From Nitrospirota bacterium (GTDB lineage Bacteria > Nitrospirota > Nitrospiria > Nitrospirales > UBA8639): 19,075 nucleotides of DNA. A model generated the notes under the pieces. That model made no database searches. It saw only the letters and a list, made by a program, of their open reading frames with translations, and was not told the origin of the DNA. Shown in pieces: positions 1 to 7,923 of the stretch (within the stretch, counting starts at the first letter, position 1; the number at the start of each line of letters is the position of its first letter). The stretch spans positions 368,913-387,987 of the forward strand of contig CP070628.1 in assembly GCA_020355985.1 (NCBI GenBank). Reading direction: 5' to 3'. The translations under genes and the position numbers were made by a program.

Positions 1-452
1 ATGAAAACAGTGAACCGGTTGATTTTCACGGCCAGGAATCACTAGGAAGTTGCCCGAAGTGTCAGGCATCGGTTTATGAACACAGAATGAACTATACCTG
101 TGAAAAGGCGGTCGGCCCGAACAAGACTTGCGACTTTCGAACGGGCAAAGTCATACTGCAACAGGAAATCGAACCCACTCAGATCCGAAAATTGCTGAGC
201 GAAGGGAGAACCGAATTGCTGACCGGCTTTGTTTCATCACGTACCCGTCGCAAGTTCAAGGCCTATCTGAAACGCGGGGATGACGGAAAAGTCGGCTTCG
301 AATTTGAAGCCCGGAAGACCAAGGCCGGTGACGACCAAACCGCGAGCGGCAAAAAATTGCCTGCGAAGAAGGCCGCAAAAAAGAAACTGGTGGCAAAAAA
401 ATCGGCTGCTAAGAAACCAGCTCGTATGGTCAAAAAACTCAAACCCCGCTGA
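1..452 (+). CDS. topB: DNA topoisomerase III, C-terminal end (5' truncated)
   Basis: The frame is open from base 3, so the gene begins upstream of the window. The visible part (about 149 residues) matches the C-terminal repeat domain found in bacterial topoisomerase III. It has a CPKC pair followed by a second Cys pair (YTCEKAVGPNKTCDF), then GKVILQQEIEP and a FVSSRTRRKFKAYL segment ending in a VGFEFE strand. Type IA topoisomerases pass one DNA strand through another to relax or decatenate DNA; the catalytic part is not in view. After the domain comes a tail of about 30 residues rich in Lys and Ala, probably DNA-binding, and then TGA at 450-452. A zinc-ribbon region follows in a different frame (see 446-832), so the original protein may have been longer. 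Family identification is good; the topB symbol rests on the C-terminal domain only. Confidence 0.8.
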   Translation, partial: ENSEPVDFHGQESLGSCPKCQASVYEHRMNYTCEKAVGPNKTCDFRTGKVILQQEIEPTQIRKLLSEGRTELLTGFVSSRTRRKFKAYLKRGDDGKVGFEFEARKTKAGDDQTASGKKLPAKKAAKKKLVAKKSAAKKPARMVKKLKPR

Positions 453-832
453 TGAAATACTGGGAACGAAGGTGATTTGGCAATTTTCTGGCTTGTTCGC
501 AATATCCAGATTACAAAACCACCAAACCTCTAGAATTAGGGGTGAAATGTCCTTCTCAAGAATGCGGCGGGAACTTGGTTCAGAAGCGAACCAAAAAGGG
601 GAAAAACTTTTATTCTTGCAGCAAATATCCTCCCTGTACCATTCCCATCTTGAACAAGCCTATCAATCAGCCCTGTCCGCAATGCCAATCAGCATTTTTG
701 ATCCAAAAGTATAAGAAACAAGGGACCAAGGTACTCTGTCACAACCAGGAATCCGGGTATCAGGAGGAGGAAGAAGAGAAGATCATGACCCAACAGCAGA
801 CTTCACAGACTTCCGATGCTCAAAAACTTTAA
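446..832 (+). pseudogene. Decayed topoisomerase I-type zinc-ribbon tail
   Basis: In frame 2 the translation reads PLMKYWERR, then TGA at 473-475, then FGNFLACSQYPDYKTTKP and further Cys pairs. This follows the C-terminal zinc-ribbon array of topoisomerase I, where the segment is normally (K)RGRFGxFLACSxYPxCKxTKP. The in-frame TGA stands where the family has Arg, which fits a CGA to TGA change. One ligand of the first ribbon is Tyr (YPDYK) and the last ligand of the third is Ser (ESGYQ). The middle ribbon (CPSQECGG ... CSKYPPC) keeps all four Cys. The 3' end overlaps the convergent clpX end by 50 bp. A remaining 96-residue ORF could start at GTG 542 and give a small zinc-ribbon protein, but there is no convincing ribosome binding site. 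I read this as a remnant, either of a longer upstream topoisomerase or of a second gene. Confidence 0.6.
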
Positions 833-2042
833 TAGGTTCGCCCTTCCCTTGAATAACCTCTTCAGTAATCAAGACCTCCTTCACATCGGGCTGAGAAGGA
901 ATATCATACATCACATTGAGCATGATCGATTCCAAAATCGCACGTAGGCCACGAGCACCGGTCTTTTGTTGATAGGCCTTTCGGGCAATGCCCACAAGGG
1001 CGCCTTCCGTAAACTTGAGTTTCACTTCATCGAATGCCAGTAGCTTTTGATATTGCTTAATTAACGCATTCTTGGGTTCCGTCAAAATTCGAACTAACGC
1101 CGATTCATCTAATTCATCAAGGGTGGCCATAACTGGTAATCGTCCGATAAATTCAGGAATAAGTCCATATTGCAGCAGATCTTCGGGTTCGACATTCGAA
1201 AACAAGTCCCCAATTTGGTTTTTGCCTCGAGCTTGAACATTGGCCCCAAACCCCATGCGTTTTTGGTTCAGCCGACGCTCAATGATCGCATCCAGTCCAA
1301 CAAAGGCCCCTCCACAAATAAACAACACATTCGTGGTATTCACTTGAATGAACTCTTGATGAGGGTGTTTGCGCCCTCCTTGGGGAGGCACATTTGCGAC
1401 GGTCCCTTCGACCAATTTCAAAAGCGCCTGCTGGACCCCCTCTCCAGAAACATCACGGGTAATTGAAGGACCATCAGCCTTGCGAGTGATTTTATCGATT
1501 TCATCGATGTACACAATCCCCCGTTCAGCTCGTTCGACATCATAATCTGCAGCCTGCAGGAGCTTGAGGATGATATTCTCGACATCTTCACCGACATAGC
1601 CGGCCTCGGTCAGCGTGGTCGCATCAGCAATCGTAAAAGGCACATCCAGGTATTGCGCCAAAGTCTGCGCGAATAAGGTCTTCCCCGTTCCGGTCGGGCC
1701 AAGAATCAGAATATTCCCCTTTTGAAGCTCCACATCTCCGGTTTCATTCGCCGCGATCCGTTTATAATGGTTATACACAGCCACTGAAAGAACCCGTTTG
1801 GCTCGCTCTTGGCCGATAAGGTAGAGATTCAAATATTGATGAATATCCAGAGGCTTACAAAGTTTGGTGGAAATTTCTTGACGCGACTCCTGCCAATCTT
1901 CGGAAATAATCTCATTACATAGCCCAACACATTCGTCGCAAATGTAGACGGTCGGGCCTGCAATAAGTTTTCGAACCTGATCACGGCTCTTTCCACAGAA
2001 GGAGCAACGAAGATTGGCATCTGACTTGGCTTGTCGCGCCAT
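783..2042 (-). CDS. clpX: ClpX, ATP-dependent unfoldase subunit of ClpXP
   Basis: At 419 residues this is the usual ClpX length. The N-terminal zinc-binding domain has Cys13, Cys16, Cys35 and Cys38 (CSFC ... CDEC). The AAA+ module has Walker A GPTGTGKT at residues 115-122, Walker B in [11 protein letters not shown] near 175-185, and the GYVGEDVE segment typical of ClpX. RKHPHQEF fits the loop preceding the sensor region, and EFIGRLPV and the GARGLRAI sensor-2 motif follow. ClpX unfolds tagged cytoplasmic proteins and feeds them into ClpP. The start ATG is preceded by GGGAGGA at 8 nt spacing. The gap to clpP is only 20 bp, so the two are almost certainly co-transcribed. The 3' end overlaps the convergent topoisomerase remnant by 50 bp. 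Confidence 0.97.
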   Translation of the reverse strand: MARQAKSDANLRCSFCGKSRDQVRKLIAGPTVYICDECVGLCNEIISEDWQESRQEISTKLCKPLDIHQYLNLYLIGQERAKRVLSVAVYNHYKRIAANETGDVELQKGNILILGPTGTGKTLFAQTLAQYLDVPFTIADATTLTEAGYVGEDVENIILKLLQAADYDVERAERGIVYIDEIDKITRKADGPSITRDVSGEGVQQALLKLVEGTVANVPPQGGRKHPHQEFIQVNTTNVLFICGGAFVGLDAIIERRLNQKRMGFGANVQARGKNQIGDLFSNVEPEDLLQYGLIPEFIGRLPVMATLDELDESALVRILTEPKNALIKQYQKLLAFDEVKLKFTEGALVGIARKAYQQKTGARGLRAILESIMLNVMYDIPSQPDVKEVLITEEVIQGKGEPIKVFEHRKSVKSAVGS

Positions 2043-2062
2043 AAGAAAATCCTCCCTCAGGC

Positions 2063-2698
2063 TTAATCTTTGTCTTTACCCTTGCCCACAGATTTGGGCT
2101 CATCTTTTGGACTTTTTGTCAGACTGCGAACAATGACTTCATCAATTAAGCCATAATCTTTGGCTTCCTCAGCAGACATAAAATAATCCCGTTCAGTATT
2201 GTCCGCTATTTTGTCCAACGGCTGCCCCGTATGGTGCGCCATGATATCATTCAACCGCTCACGAATTTTCAAAATTTCCCGGGCATGAATATCAATTTCG
2301 GTTGCCTGTCCCTGAAAGCCTCCCATAGGCTGATGAATCATGACCCGGGCATTCGGCAAGGCGAACCGCTTCCCACTGGCCCCCGCGGTCAAAAGCAACG
2401 CACCCATGCTTGCCGCTTGTCCCAAACAAATCGTACTAATGGGTGATTTGACGTATTGCATCGTGTCATAAATTCCCAATCCCGCCGTCACGCTCCCACC
2501 AGGAGAATTGACGTAGAGGTGTATATCTTTTTCCGGGTCCTCTGCTTCCAAAAACAACAGTTGGGCAATAATAACATTGGCGAACATATCGTCGATCGGA
2601 GCTCCAATAAAAATGATCCGATCTTTTAACAGACGAGAATAAATATCATATGATCGTTCACCACGATTCGTTTGTTCAATGACCATCGGAATGAGCAT
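2063..2698 (-). CDS. clpP: ClpP, ATP-dependent Clp protease proteolytic subunit
   Basis: The 211-residue protein carries the full serine protease triad: Ser97 in GQAASMGA, His122 in MIHQPMGG and Asp171 in NTERDYFMS. Numbering matches mature E. coli ClpP, and there is almost no propeptide, with only four residues before an alternative Met5. The oxyanion segment NSPGGSV lies at residues 64-70. ClpP forms the tetradecameric degradation chamber that works with ClpX in the cytoplasm. The chosen ATG has GAGGAGG 9 nt upstream. The C-terminal tail is charged and Lys-rich ([17 protein letters not shown]). It sits between tig (79 bp upstream) and clpX (20 bp downstream), the standard gene order. Confidence 0.98.
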   Translation of the reverse strand: MLIPMVIEQTNRGERSYDIYSRLLKDRIIFIGAPIDDMFANVIIAQLLFLEAEDPEKDIHLYVNSPGGSVTAGLGIYDTMQYVKSPISTICLGQAASMGALLLTAGASGKRFALPNARVMIHQPMGGFQGQATEIDIHAREILKIRERLNDIMAHHTGQPLDKIADNTERDYFMSAEEAKDYGLIDEVIVRSLTKSPKDEPKSVGKGKDKD

Positions 2699-2777
2699 TC
2701 CCTAGAACCTCCTCGTTTTAGAATAATTATCGTTTCTAGCGTCGGCTAACTGTGCCGGTAAGGTACAAGACCGTCTC

Positions 2778-4103
2778 TTAACCTTGAATCACTGCATTTT
2801 GATACACAAACTGCAAGGCTTTTTCGGCTTTCATCCGTTCACGAAATTCCTCTTGCGCACCCGGGCCTCCGGCTTCCACCATGCGCTGAATTTCCGCCAC
2901 CGGCAGCTTCAAGGAGGTCGCAAGCTTTTGCACTTCTGCTTCAACTTCTTCTTCAGAAACCTGAAGCCCTTCTTTTTGCGTAATCGCATCAAGAATCAGG
3001 CTGAGCTTCACACGCCGCTTCGCTTCCGGCTGCAGCTCCTGCTGAAGCCGCTTGGCCTCTTCTTGTAAACGAATTGGTTCTTCTAAATCATCTTCTCGGT
3101 GAGAATGGCGATGTTCTTTCATCAATTTTTGCCGAACCAATGTCTGTAGTTCCCGTTCGATCAGCACTTCAGGAATATCAAAGTGGTGCATCTGCAATAA
3201 GCGCTCGATCACCTGATCTTTATAACCTTCCTCAAGCTCCTGTTTCAAAAGATTTTCAAGTTGGGTGGTGATGGTGGTTTTCAATTGCTCTAACGAATCA
3301 AATTCACCACAGTCCTTCGCAAATTCATCGTCCAGATCAGGCAATTTCTGTTCTTTGACAGCATCGACGGTCACTTTCAAGACCATGGTTTTTCCAGCTA
3401 AATTCTTATCAGGGTGACTGGCTGAATAGGGCTGAGGGATTTCAAATGTTTCCCCAGCTTTCTTTCCAATCAGGTGGTCATCTAATTCTACCCCAAGAAT
3501 GGGCGTTTTGGATCCGACCTGATGGAGATGCCCCTTTTTCTGGGATCCTTCCACTGATTGATCGTCAACAAACCCTTCGACGGTAAGCACCGCATAAAGC
3601 CCATCTTGAAGCGCGGTCCCTTCCGAAACGGCATCCAGCTGAGCCTGTTGTTTACGCAAAGTCTGGAGCGCCTCGTCAATTTGCTCCTCCGTGACCGATC
3701 GATCAACTTTCTTTAAAGAAATGGGATTCGGTGGTCGGTAGTCGCCCAATTGAATGGAAGGTTTAATCTCCACCGTTGCCGTAAAGATAAAAGAGGAATT
3801 GGGCTCGACTTTCATACGTTCCAATGGCGGAATGTCGACAACAACAGGAACGACGCCAGACTCCTTGACGGCTCGCTGGTAATAATCTGGCACCAATCGT
3901 TGGACCACATCTTGCCCCACCATTTGCCCATAACGCTTTTGTAATATTTCAAGAGGAGCTTTCCCAGGTCGAAACCCGGGAATACGCACTTGCCGTTTTA
4001 GCTCAGCGTATACTTTTTGAAACTCGCTTTTTACAGCCTCTTCCGGAACTTCAATTTTCAAGGCCCGTTTGACTGGCCCCAATTCTGTCATTTCTAATTT
4101 CAT
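2778..4103 (-). CDS. tig: Trigger factor, ribosome-associated chaperone
   Basis: At 441 residues this is the usual trigger factor length. The N-terminal ribosome-binding domain has the signature GFRPGKAP at residues 43-50. A central FKBP-type peptidyl-prolyl isomerase region spans roughly residues 155-245. The long helical C-terminal domain carries a His/Glu-rich stretch (EHRHSHREDD) and ends in YQNAVIQG. Trigger factor binds at the ribosomal exit tunnel and shelters nascent chains. It is the first gene of the tig-clpP-clpX cluster. A weak AGGA lies 12 nt before the ATG. The tRNA-Leu on the same strand ends 52 bp upstream. Between them is a short CCC/GGG hairpin followed by six T on the minus strand, which may partly terminate tRNA transcription. 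Confidence 0.97.
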   Translation of the reverse strand: MKLEMTELGPVKRALKIEVPEEAVKSEFQKVYAELKRQVRIPGFRPGKAPLEILQKRYGQMVGQDVVQRLVPDYYQRAVKESGVVPVVVDIPPLERMKVEPNSSFIFTATVEIKPSIQLGDYRPPNPISLKKVDRSVTEEQIDEALQTLRKQQAQLDAVSEGTALQDGLYAVLTVEGFVDDQSVEGSQKKGHLHQVGSKTPILGVELDDHLIGKKAGETFEIPQPYSASHPDKNLAGKTMVLKVTVDAVKEQKLPDLDDEFAKDCGEFDSLEQLKTTITTQLENLLKQELEEGYKDQVIERLLQMHHFDIPEVLIERELQTLVRQKLMKEHRHSHREDDLEEPIRLQEEAKRLQQELQPEAKRRVKLSLILDAITQKEGLQVSEEEVEAEVQKLATSLKLPVAEIQRMVEAGGPGAQEEFRERMKAEKALQFVYQNAVIQG

Positions 4104-4155
4104 AAGATGAGGAATCCTTGTATAAAAAACCCGATTAGGGATGAAAATGAAAAAA

Positions 4156-4238
4156 TGGTGCGAGAGGGGGGACTTGAACCCCCACGGTTACCCACAAGAT
4201 CCTAAGTCTTGCGCGTCTGCCAGTTCCGCCACTCTCGC
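4156..4238 (-). tRNA. tRNA-Leu (anticodon UAG)
   Basis: Read on the minus strand, GCGAGAG at the 5' end pairs with CTCTCGC, followed by discriminator A and an encoded CCA (4156-4158). The anticodon stem CAAGA/TCTTG encloses the loop CTTAGGA, giving anticodon TAG (CUA codons). A long variable arm (TGGGT ... CCCA) marks a type II tRNA. The T arm has a clear GGGGGTTCAAGTCCCCC. It lies just upstream of tig on the same strand. Confidence 0.96.
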
Positions 4239-4428
4239 GCCTTTACGCTCAATCTAATTTTTTTCCAACATATCCCGCTCTGAGAGTACACCTCTATTGA
4301 CCATTGAGAAGAAGGCACCTGGAGTTAAACTTCTCCATTATAAAAGGTCTTTCTTGTACAGGCCATCCCTAAAATACTGTCAATGCAGGACTAGGAGTTG
4401 ATGAGAACTCTTATTCGTCATAGAAATG

Positions 4429-4455
4429 CCCACTTGATAGCCCCAATCAAGTGGG
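4429..4455. repeat. Perfect 10-bp hairpin before an orphan gene
   Basis: CCCACTTGAT (4429-4438) is the exact reverse complement of ATCAAGTGGG (4446-4455), with a 7-nt loop. There is no T run after it, so it is not a standard terminator on the plus strand. It ends 15 nt before the ATG at 4471, leaving the candidate ribosome binding site AAGGTAAGG exposed. It could be an operator or a 5'-UTR mRNA element. The rest of 4239-4470 shows no gene. Confidence 0.55.
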
Positions 4456-4470
4456 GTAAGGTAAGGGCTT

Positions 4471-4716
4471 ATGAACCTCAAACAGCTCTATCAAGATATT
4501 TACCAGAAATTTCTGGAAAAGAAAGACACCTATCAGGGGTATGACTTTCAACATTCCCCTGTGGGATCCGCTACGCCGCCAGTACCAACTTTCACAGAAA
4601 AAGTGAAATGGTGGACCTTGAACCGCCCCAGTCGCCTACAAAAAATCAGGAAAGACCGCGATCAACGACAACAAGACATCGTGAATTTGAACTCCAAACC
4701 TCCTGCACAACGATAA
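4471..4716 (+). CDS. Small hypothetical protein, 81 residues
   Basis: I do not recognise a family. The product is soluble and basic with no membrane segment or signal peptide. It begins with an amphipathic stretch (NLKQLYQDIYQKFLEKKD), has a Pro-rich middle (ATPPVPTF), a WW pair in KVKWWTLNRP, and a charged C-terminal segment (KIRKDRDQRQQD) that could be helical. An AAGG lies close upstream of the ATG. The gene is followed after 23 bp by a membrane protein gene on the same strand, so the two are probably co-transcribed, and the small protein may be an accessory to it. Reality as a gene is supported by position and ribosome binding site only. Confidence 0.6.
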   Translation: MNLKQLYQDIYQKFLEKKDTYQGYDFQHSPVGSATPPVPTFTEKVKWWTLNRPSRLQKIRKDRDQRQQDIVNLNSKPPAQR

Positions 4717-4739
4717 AAACGGCAGACCTCCCCTTCTTG

Positions 4740-5546
4740 ATGCAGGGCTTCTTTCAGGCAACAGTTCGATTATATCACCAATCCCTGCTTGCAACTCTCC
4801 ATTCCTTTCGGAAAAGTTGGCTCCTGATCCCCGTCCTACTGGTCTTTGCGCTGGGCTTGATACTTGTCACCTCACTAATTGCCCCGTTGGGGATGGTTGG
4901 GGGATTGATCCTCGGGGCCGTCAATGCCTTGATCATTGGCGCAACTCTTAGCTTAACGGAACAAGCCATCCGTGGCGGGCGACGGTTGCAATGGCAAGAT
5001 ATTCAGCAGAGCATGGGTCAATACTTTTGGGAGGTGATTTCCGTGGGATTTATGGTGTGGTTCCCGTTGCTATTCCTAGAAATGGGGTTGCAAACAAACC
5101 CGTACCAGCCTCTAATTGCAACCGCCGTGTTTTTTCTCATGTTCGTGCTGTTAAATCCCGTTCCTGAAGTCATTTATCAAAGCCGGAAGGGATCCGCCCT
5201 TGAAATTGTTCAGGAAAGCTATGAATTCGTCCTGGAAAATTGGATTGAATGGTTTTTGCCGGTCGCCATTGCTTTGGCTCCATTTGGACTGTCCTTTTTC
5301 TTTCAAATTTCCAGTCAAGCCGGGCGCCGAGGGGGATTGGATTTCTGGCATCTCATCACCTTACCGTTTTCCATCCTATCCCAATGGCTGTCCTTTCTGG
5401 GCATGTCTTCCAATGAAAGTTTTATCATCGTGCTCATTATCACCCCCATTGCCACTGTCTTCATGTTGCTTTTTCGGGGTCATTTGTTTGCTGCCCTTCA
5501 TCGATCATCCCGACGACAACGTATGTTTCAATCCCGAATGCAGTAA
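4740..5546 (+). CDS. Multi-pass inner-membrane protein of unknown function
   Basis: The product is 268 residues from ATG 4740; the open frame extends upstream to 4608, but that part overlaps the 81-residue gene and I take it as non-coding. I count about six hydrophobic segments. The first two, around residues 30-75, form a near-continuous block (LLIPVLLVFALGLILV, then GMVGGLILGAVNALIIGATL). Others are VISVGFMVWFPLLFL, PLIATAVFFLMFVLLNPV, WFLPVAIALAPFGLSFFF and the last, FIIVLIITPIATVFMLLF. The C-terminus is short and Arg-rich (HRSSRRQRMFQSR), consistent with a cytoplasmic end. No transporter signature or catalytic motif is visible. There is no clear Shine-Dalgarno at 4740, so translation may depend on the upstream gene. 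TTG 4737 is an alternative start. Confidence 0.75.
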   Translation: MQGFFQATVRLYHQSLLATLHSFRKSWLLIPVLLVFALGLILVTSLIAPLGMVGGLILGAVNALIIGATLSLTEQAIRGGRRLQWQDIQQSMGQYFWEVISVGFMVWFPLLFLEMGLQTNPYQPLIATAVFFLMFVLLNPVPEVIYQSRKGSALEIVQESYEFVLENWIEWFLPVAIALAPFGLSFFFQISSQAGRRGGLDFWHLITLPFSILSQWLSFLGMSSNESFIIVLIITPIATVFMLLFRGHLFAALHRSSRRQRMFQSRMQ

Positions 5547-5610
5547 AGAGTGAAGAGCAGTGAGCCAATAATTTCCCCTTTCTTTGCTACTTTCTCCCTT
5601 ACTCTTTACT
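5542..5610. repeat. 10-bp inverted repeat spanning the stop codon
   Basis: AGTAAAGAGT (5542-5551, including the TAA stop of the membrane protein gene) is the exact reverse complement of ACTCTTTACT (5601-5610). The 49-nt spacer is pyrimidine-rich on the plus strand. It may be a decayed mobile repeat or a weak structure ending the upstream transcript. No T run follows directly. The remaining gap to the tRNA contains a TTGACC at 5662-5667 that resembles a -35 box, but I could not find a well-spaced -10 box. Confidence 0.45.
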
Positions 5611-5744
5611 ATTCACTCAATTGCTTGTCGCCCTTAAAACCCCATGGTAAGATGACAACCCTTGACCTCTTATTTAGTGGAAACACACTAGAAAATACGT
5701 TTCTAACGAATAACATCTATTTTTCATTAAAACAGCCATATTAC

Positions 5745-5834
5745 GGAGAGGTGCGAGAGCGGCCGAATCGGCGTGATTGGAAATCACGTGTACCGGCAAC
5801 GGTACCGTGGGTTCGAACCCCACCCTCTCCGCCA
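5745..5834 (+). tRNA. tRNA-Ser (anticodon GGA)
   Basis: GGAGAGG (from 5745) pairs with CCTCTCC (5824-5830), followed by discriminator G and encoded CCA. The anticodon stem CGTGA/TCACG encloses TTGGAAA, giving anticodon GGA (UCC/UCU codons). The long variable arm (GTACCGGCAACGGTAC) and the GGGTTCGAACCCC T arm are clear. It lies directly before the SRP RNA and dnaX, a frequent bacterial arrangement. Confidence 0.97.
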
Positions 5835-5861
5835 TATTATTGGTGACGGAAATGTTATATA

Positions 5862-5962
5862 GGGGCTGGGCCCTGTGCAACAGAATCCTACGAACTCCGC
5901 CAGGTCCGGAAGGAAGCAACGGTAAGTGGGCAAGTTTGTGTGCCGCAGGATCACCTGGCCCC
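5862..5962 (+). ncRNA. ffs: Signal recognition particle RNA, small bacterial (4.5S) type
   Basis: The apical part holds the highly conserved AGGTCCGGAAGGAAGCA (5902-5918), the GGAA tetraloop side of helix 8 that binds Ffh. The opposite strand GTGTGCCGCAGGATCACCTGG closes it. The terminal GGGGC (5862-5866) pairs with GCCCC at the 3' end, giving a hairpin of about 100 nt without an Alu domain. This RNA with Ffh delivers membrane and secreted proteins to the translocon. Placement between tRNA-Ser and dnaX is typical. Exact ends are estimated from pairing. Confidence 0.92.
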
Positions 5963-6092
5963 GACTATTTGGGCGTGAAGAGTCATATGAAGAGGAGGAT
6001 AGAGAAGAAGGCGTTTTTCACCTTCCCGGTTCCTTACTCATAACCCCCTCACGATCATCGGCTTATTTATACCAGCTGGAGCATTCTCTCCC

Positions 6093-7802
6093 ATGGAATT
6101 TCAGGTTTCTGCTCGTAAATACCGCCCCACAACTTTTGAGGAAGTCCTGGGGCAAACCCATGTCGTGCAAACCCTTACCAATGCCATCACACGAAAACGA
6201 GTGGCTCATGCCTATGTTTTTTCCGGTATGAGAGGAGTGGGGAAAACCACGGTAGCCCGAATTCTGGCTAAATCCCTAAATTGTGAAAATGGCCCAACCA
6301 ACCAGCCCTGTGGCACCTGTCCGAGTTGCGTAGAAATTACCCGTGGGAATTCCGTGGATGTCATCGAAATTGACGGCGCGTCAAACACCGGGGTGGACGA
6401 TGTGCGCGAACTACGCGAGAACGTGAAATTTGCTCCGTTTCATGGCTCCTATCGCGTGTACATTATCGACGAAGTCCATATGCTCTCTAATTCGGCCTTC
6501 AATGCCTTGCTCAAAATTTTAGAAGAACCTCCAAGCCATGCGGTCTTTATTTTTGCGACCACGGAAGTTCATAAAATTCCTGCGACGATTCTTTCTCGCT
6601 GCCAACACTTCACCTTTCGACGCATTTCTCGGTTAGAGATCATCTCGCAACTTCGCCATGTCGTCACTCAAACTGGCGTGACGGTTGAAGATCGCAGCTT
6701 ATCGGTATTGGCCAGAACGAGTGAAGGCAGCATGCGTGATGCACTCAGCCTTCTCGATCAAGCAGTGTCATTCGGAGGCCAAAAGCTTCAGCATGAAGAC
6801 TTAGAGGCCTTAATTGGCTCCGTGCCAGATGAACTGGTTCGACAGATGATTGAAGCCATCTTGGCTCATCAGGCTTCTCAAGCCATGACACTAGTCGGGG
6901 AAGTAGTCGACCAAGGATTTGATGTGCGCGTGTATTGCCGCGAAATCTTGGAACGGGTTCGAAATCTCCTCGTGGCCTGCGTCGTTCCTTCGCATCAACA
7001 GGTGCAGAACCTGTTGGAATTGGGAGAGGAAGAAGGGGCGCAGATCATTGAACAAGCGAGACCCCTCACCGAACCATATTTACAGGCCATCTTTTCAATC
7101 ATATCTCGAACGGAAGACAGCCTCCGAGGAAGTTCTCATCCACGATTTCTCATCGAAGCGGCTGTCGTCCGGGCTGCGCTCTTAGATCCTAGTACCCCAT
7201 TCACCTCCAGCATAGAACAAACCACCACGATCCAAGCTCAACCATCACGCCATGCAAAACCATTTCCCACGAAAGCCCCAGTTGGTTCAACACCTTCACA
7301 GGTCTCAAAAACGCCACCACTCACTGAAAAACCTCATACATCTCAAAAAGCTCCTGAGCGGACTAAACCCGCTGCTGGCGCCACGGCAATGTTTCCATCT
7401 CAATCTTCGCCAGAAAAAGAAAAGCCGATTCTGCCCAAGCCAAAATCTTCCGTTGAACCACCACAACCATCACCCAAACTGGCAACCCCTGTTTCAGGTC
7501 AGACAGTGCCGTTAAACTGGGAACACGTGGTTGATCGCATGATGAAAGACCACCCCAATGTCGGCAGTTTTTTAGAAAAAGGGAGTGTGGTCACCCTGGA
7601 AGCCGATCATGTCGTCATCGGCTATTCAAAAAGGGATGCCATTGCGCGATGGCGGACCGACAAGCCGGAAAATCGGGCACTCATCGCTAGCATGTGCGAG
7701 GAATTGGCCGGACGTCCCATACGAGTCCAAGTCATCGTATTACATGATGGGCAAGAACGCCCACCCTCCATGGGTGAGCTGCGCGCAAAAAAAAAAACAT
7801 GA
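6093..7802 (+). CDS. dnaX: DNA polymerase III subunits gamma and tau (clamp loader ATPase)
   Basis: This is the clamp-loader motor that places the beta clamp on DNA. Walker A GMRGVGKTT spans residues 45-53. The zinc module uses Cys64, Cys73, Cys76 and Cys79. Walker B is DEVH at 126-129, and the SRC motif lies in ILSRCQHF near residue 170. Clamp-loader domain III follows to about residue 370, then a Pro/Ser/Lys-rich linker (about 370-475) and a C-terminal tau-type domain. The in-frame product has 569 residues and ends just after an A11 run in AKKKT. A plausible authentic C-terminus lies in another frame (7798-7923); removing one A would give 609 residues. A GGAG lies about 11 nt before the ATG. 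It is first in a dnaX-ybaB-recR operon. Function is certain; the real C-terminus is not. Confidence 0.96.
   Translation: MEFQVSARKYRPTTFEEVLGQTHVVQTLTNAITRKRVAHAYVFSGMRGVGKTTVARILAKSLNCENGPTNQPCGTCPSCVEITRGNSVDVIEIDGASNTGVDDVRELRENVKFAPFHGSYRVYIIDEVHMLSNSAFNALLKILEEPPSHAVFIFATTEVHKIPATILSRCQHFTFRRISRLEIISQLRHVVTQTGVTVEDRSLSVLARTSEGSMRDALSLLDQAVSFGGQKLQHEDLEALIGSVPDELVRQMIEAILAHQASQAMTLVGEVVDQGFDVRVYCREILERVRNLLVACVVPSHQQVQNLLELGEEEGAQIIEQARPLTEPYLQAIFSIISRTEDSLRGSSHPRFLIEAAVVRAALLDPSTPFTSSIEQTTTIQAQPSRHAKPFPTKAPVGSTPSQVSKTPPLTEKPHTSQKAPERTKPAAGATAMFPSQSSPEKEKPILPKPKSSVEPPQPSPKLATPVSGQTVPLNWEHVVDRMMKDHPNVGSFLEKGSVVTLEADHVVIGYSKRDAIARWRTDKPENRALIASMCEELAGRPIRVQVIVLHDGQERPPSMGELRAKKKT
7787..7797 (+). 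promoter_or_regulatory. A11 homopolymer, candidate slippage site in dnaX
   Basis: Eleven consecutive A follow GCGCGC in the dnaX 3' end. The unslipped frame stops 3 nt after the run, at TGA 7800-7802. A transcript with ten A would read on for 41 codons to TAA 7921-7923. A transcript with twelve A would end in NMRITKT. Runs of this length are known substrates for RNA polymerase slippage, and Thermus dnaX uses a shorter A run in this way. A sequencing or assembly error in the run is the main alternative. Confidence 0.55.
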
Positions 7803-7923
7803 GGATAACCAAGACCTGATGCAACAGGTGAAAACCCATCCGCTCGTAAAAGAAGCGTTAGAATTGTTTGGTGGAGAATTGGCGTCAGCCCAACGAATTC
7901 CCAAAAAAGAGGAGGCAGGGTAA
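7798..7923 (+). other. dnaX: Out-of-frame DnaX C-terminal tail
   Basis: In the frame one nucleotide ahead of dnaX, the sequence after the A run encodes 41 residues containing THPLVKEALELFGGELAS and ending KKEEAG before TAA. This resembles the common C-terminal end of bacterial DnaX (HPxVxEALxxFGGxxV). Its stop overlaps the ybaB start as TAATG, and its last codons include GAGGAG, which would serve as the ybaB ribosome binding site. Both points suggest that this is the normal dnaX end and that the 569-residue product is a shortened form or an artefact. Resemblance is from memory of the family, not a search. Confidence 0.7.

Noticed and set aside
4119..4140. Terminator between tRNA-Leu and tig on the minus strand
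   Set aside because: The stem is only CCC/GGG around five bases, although six T follow. It is too weak to list as a separate feature.
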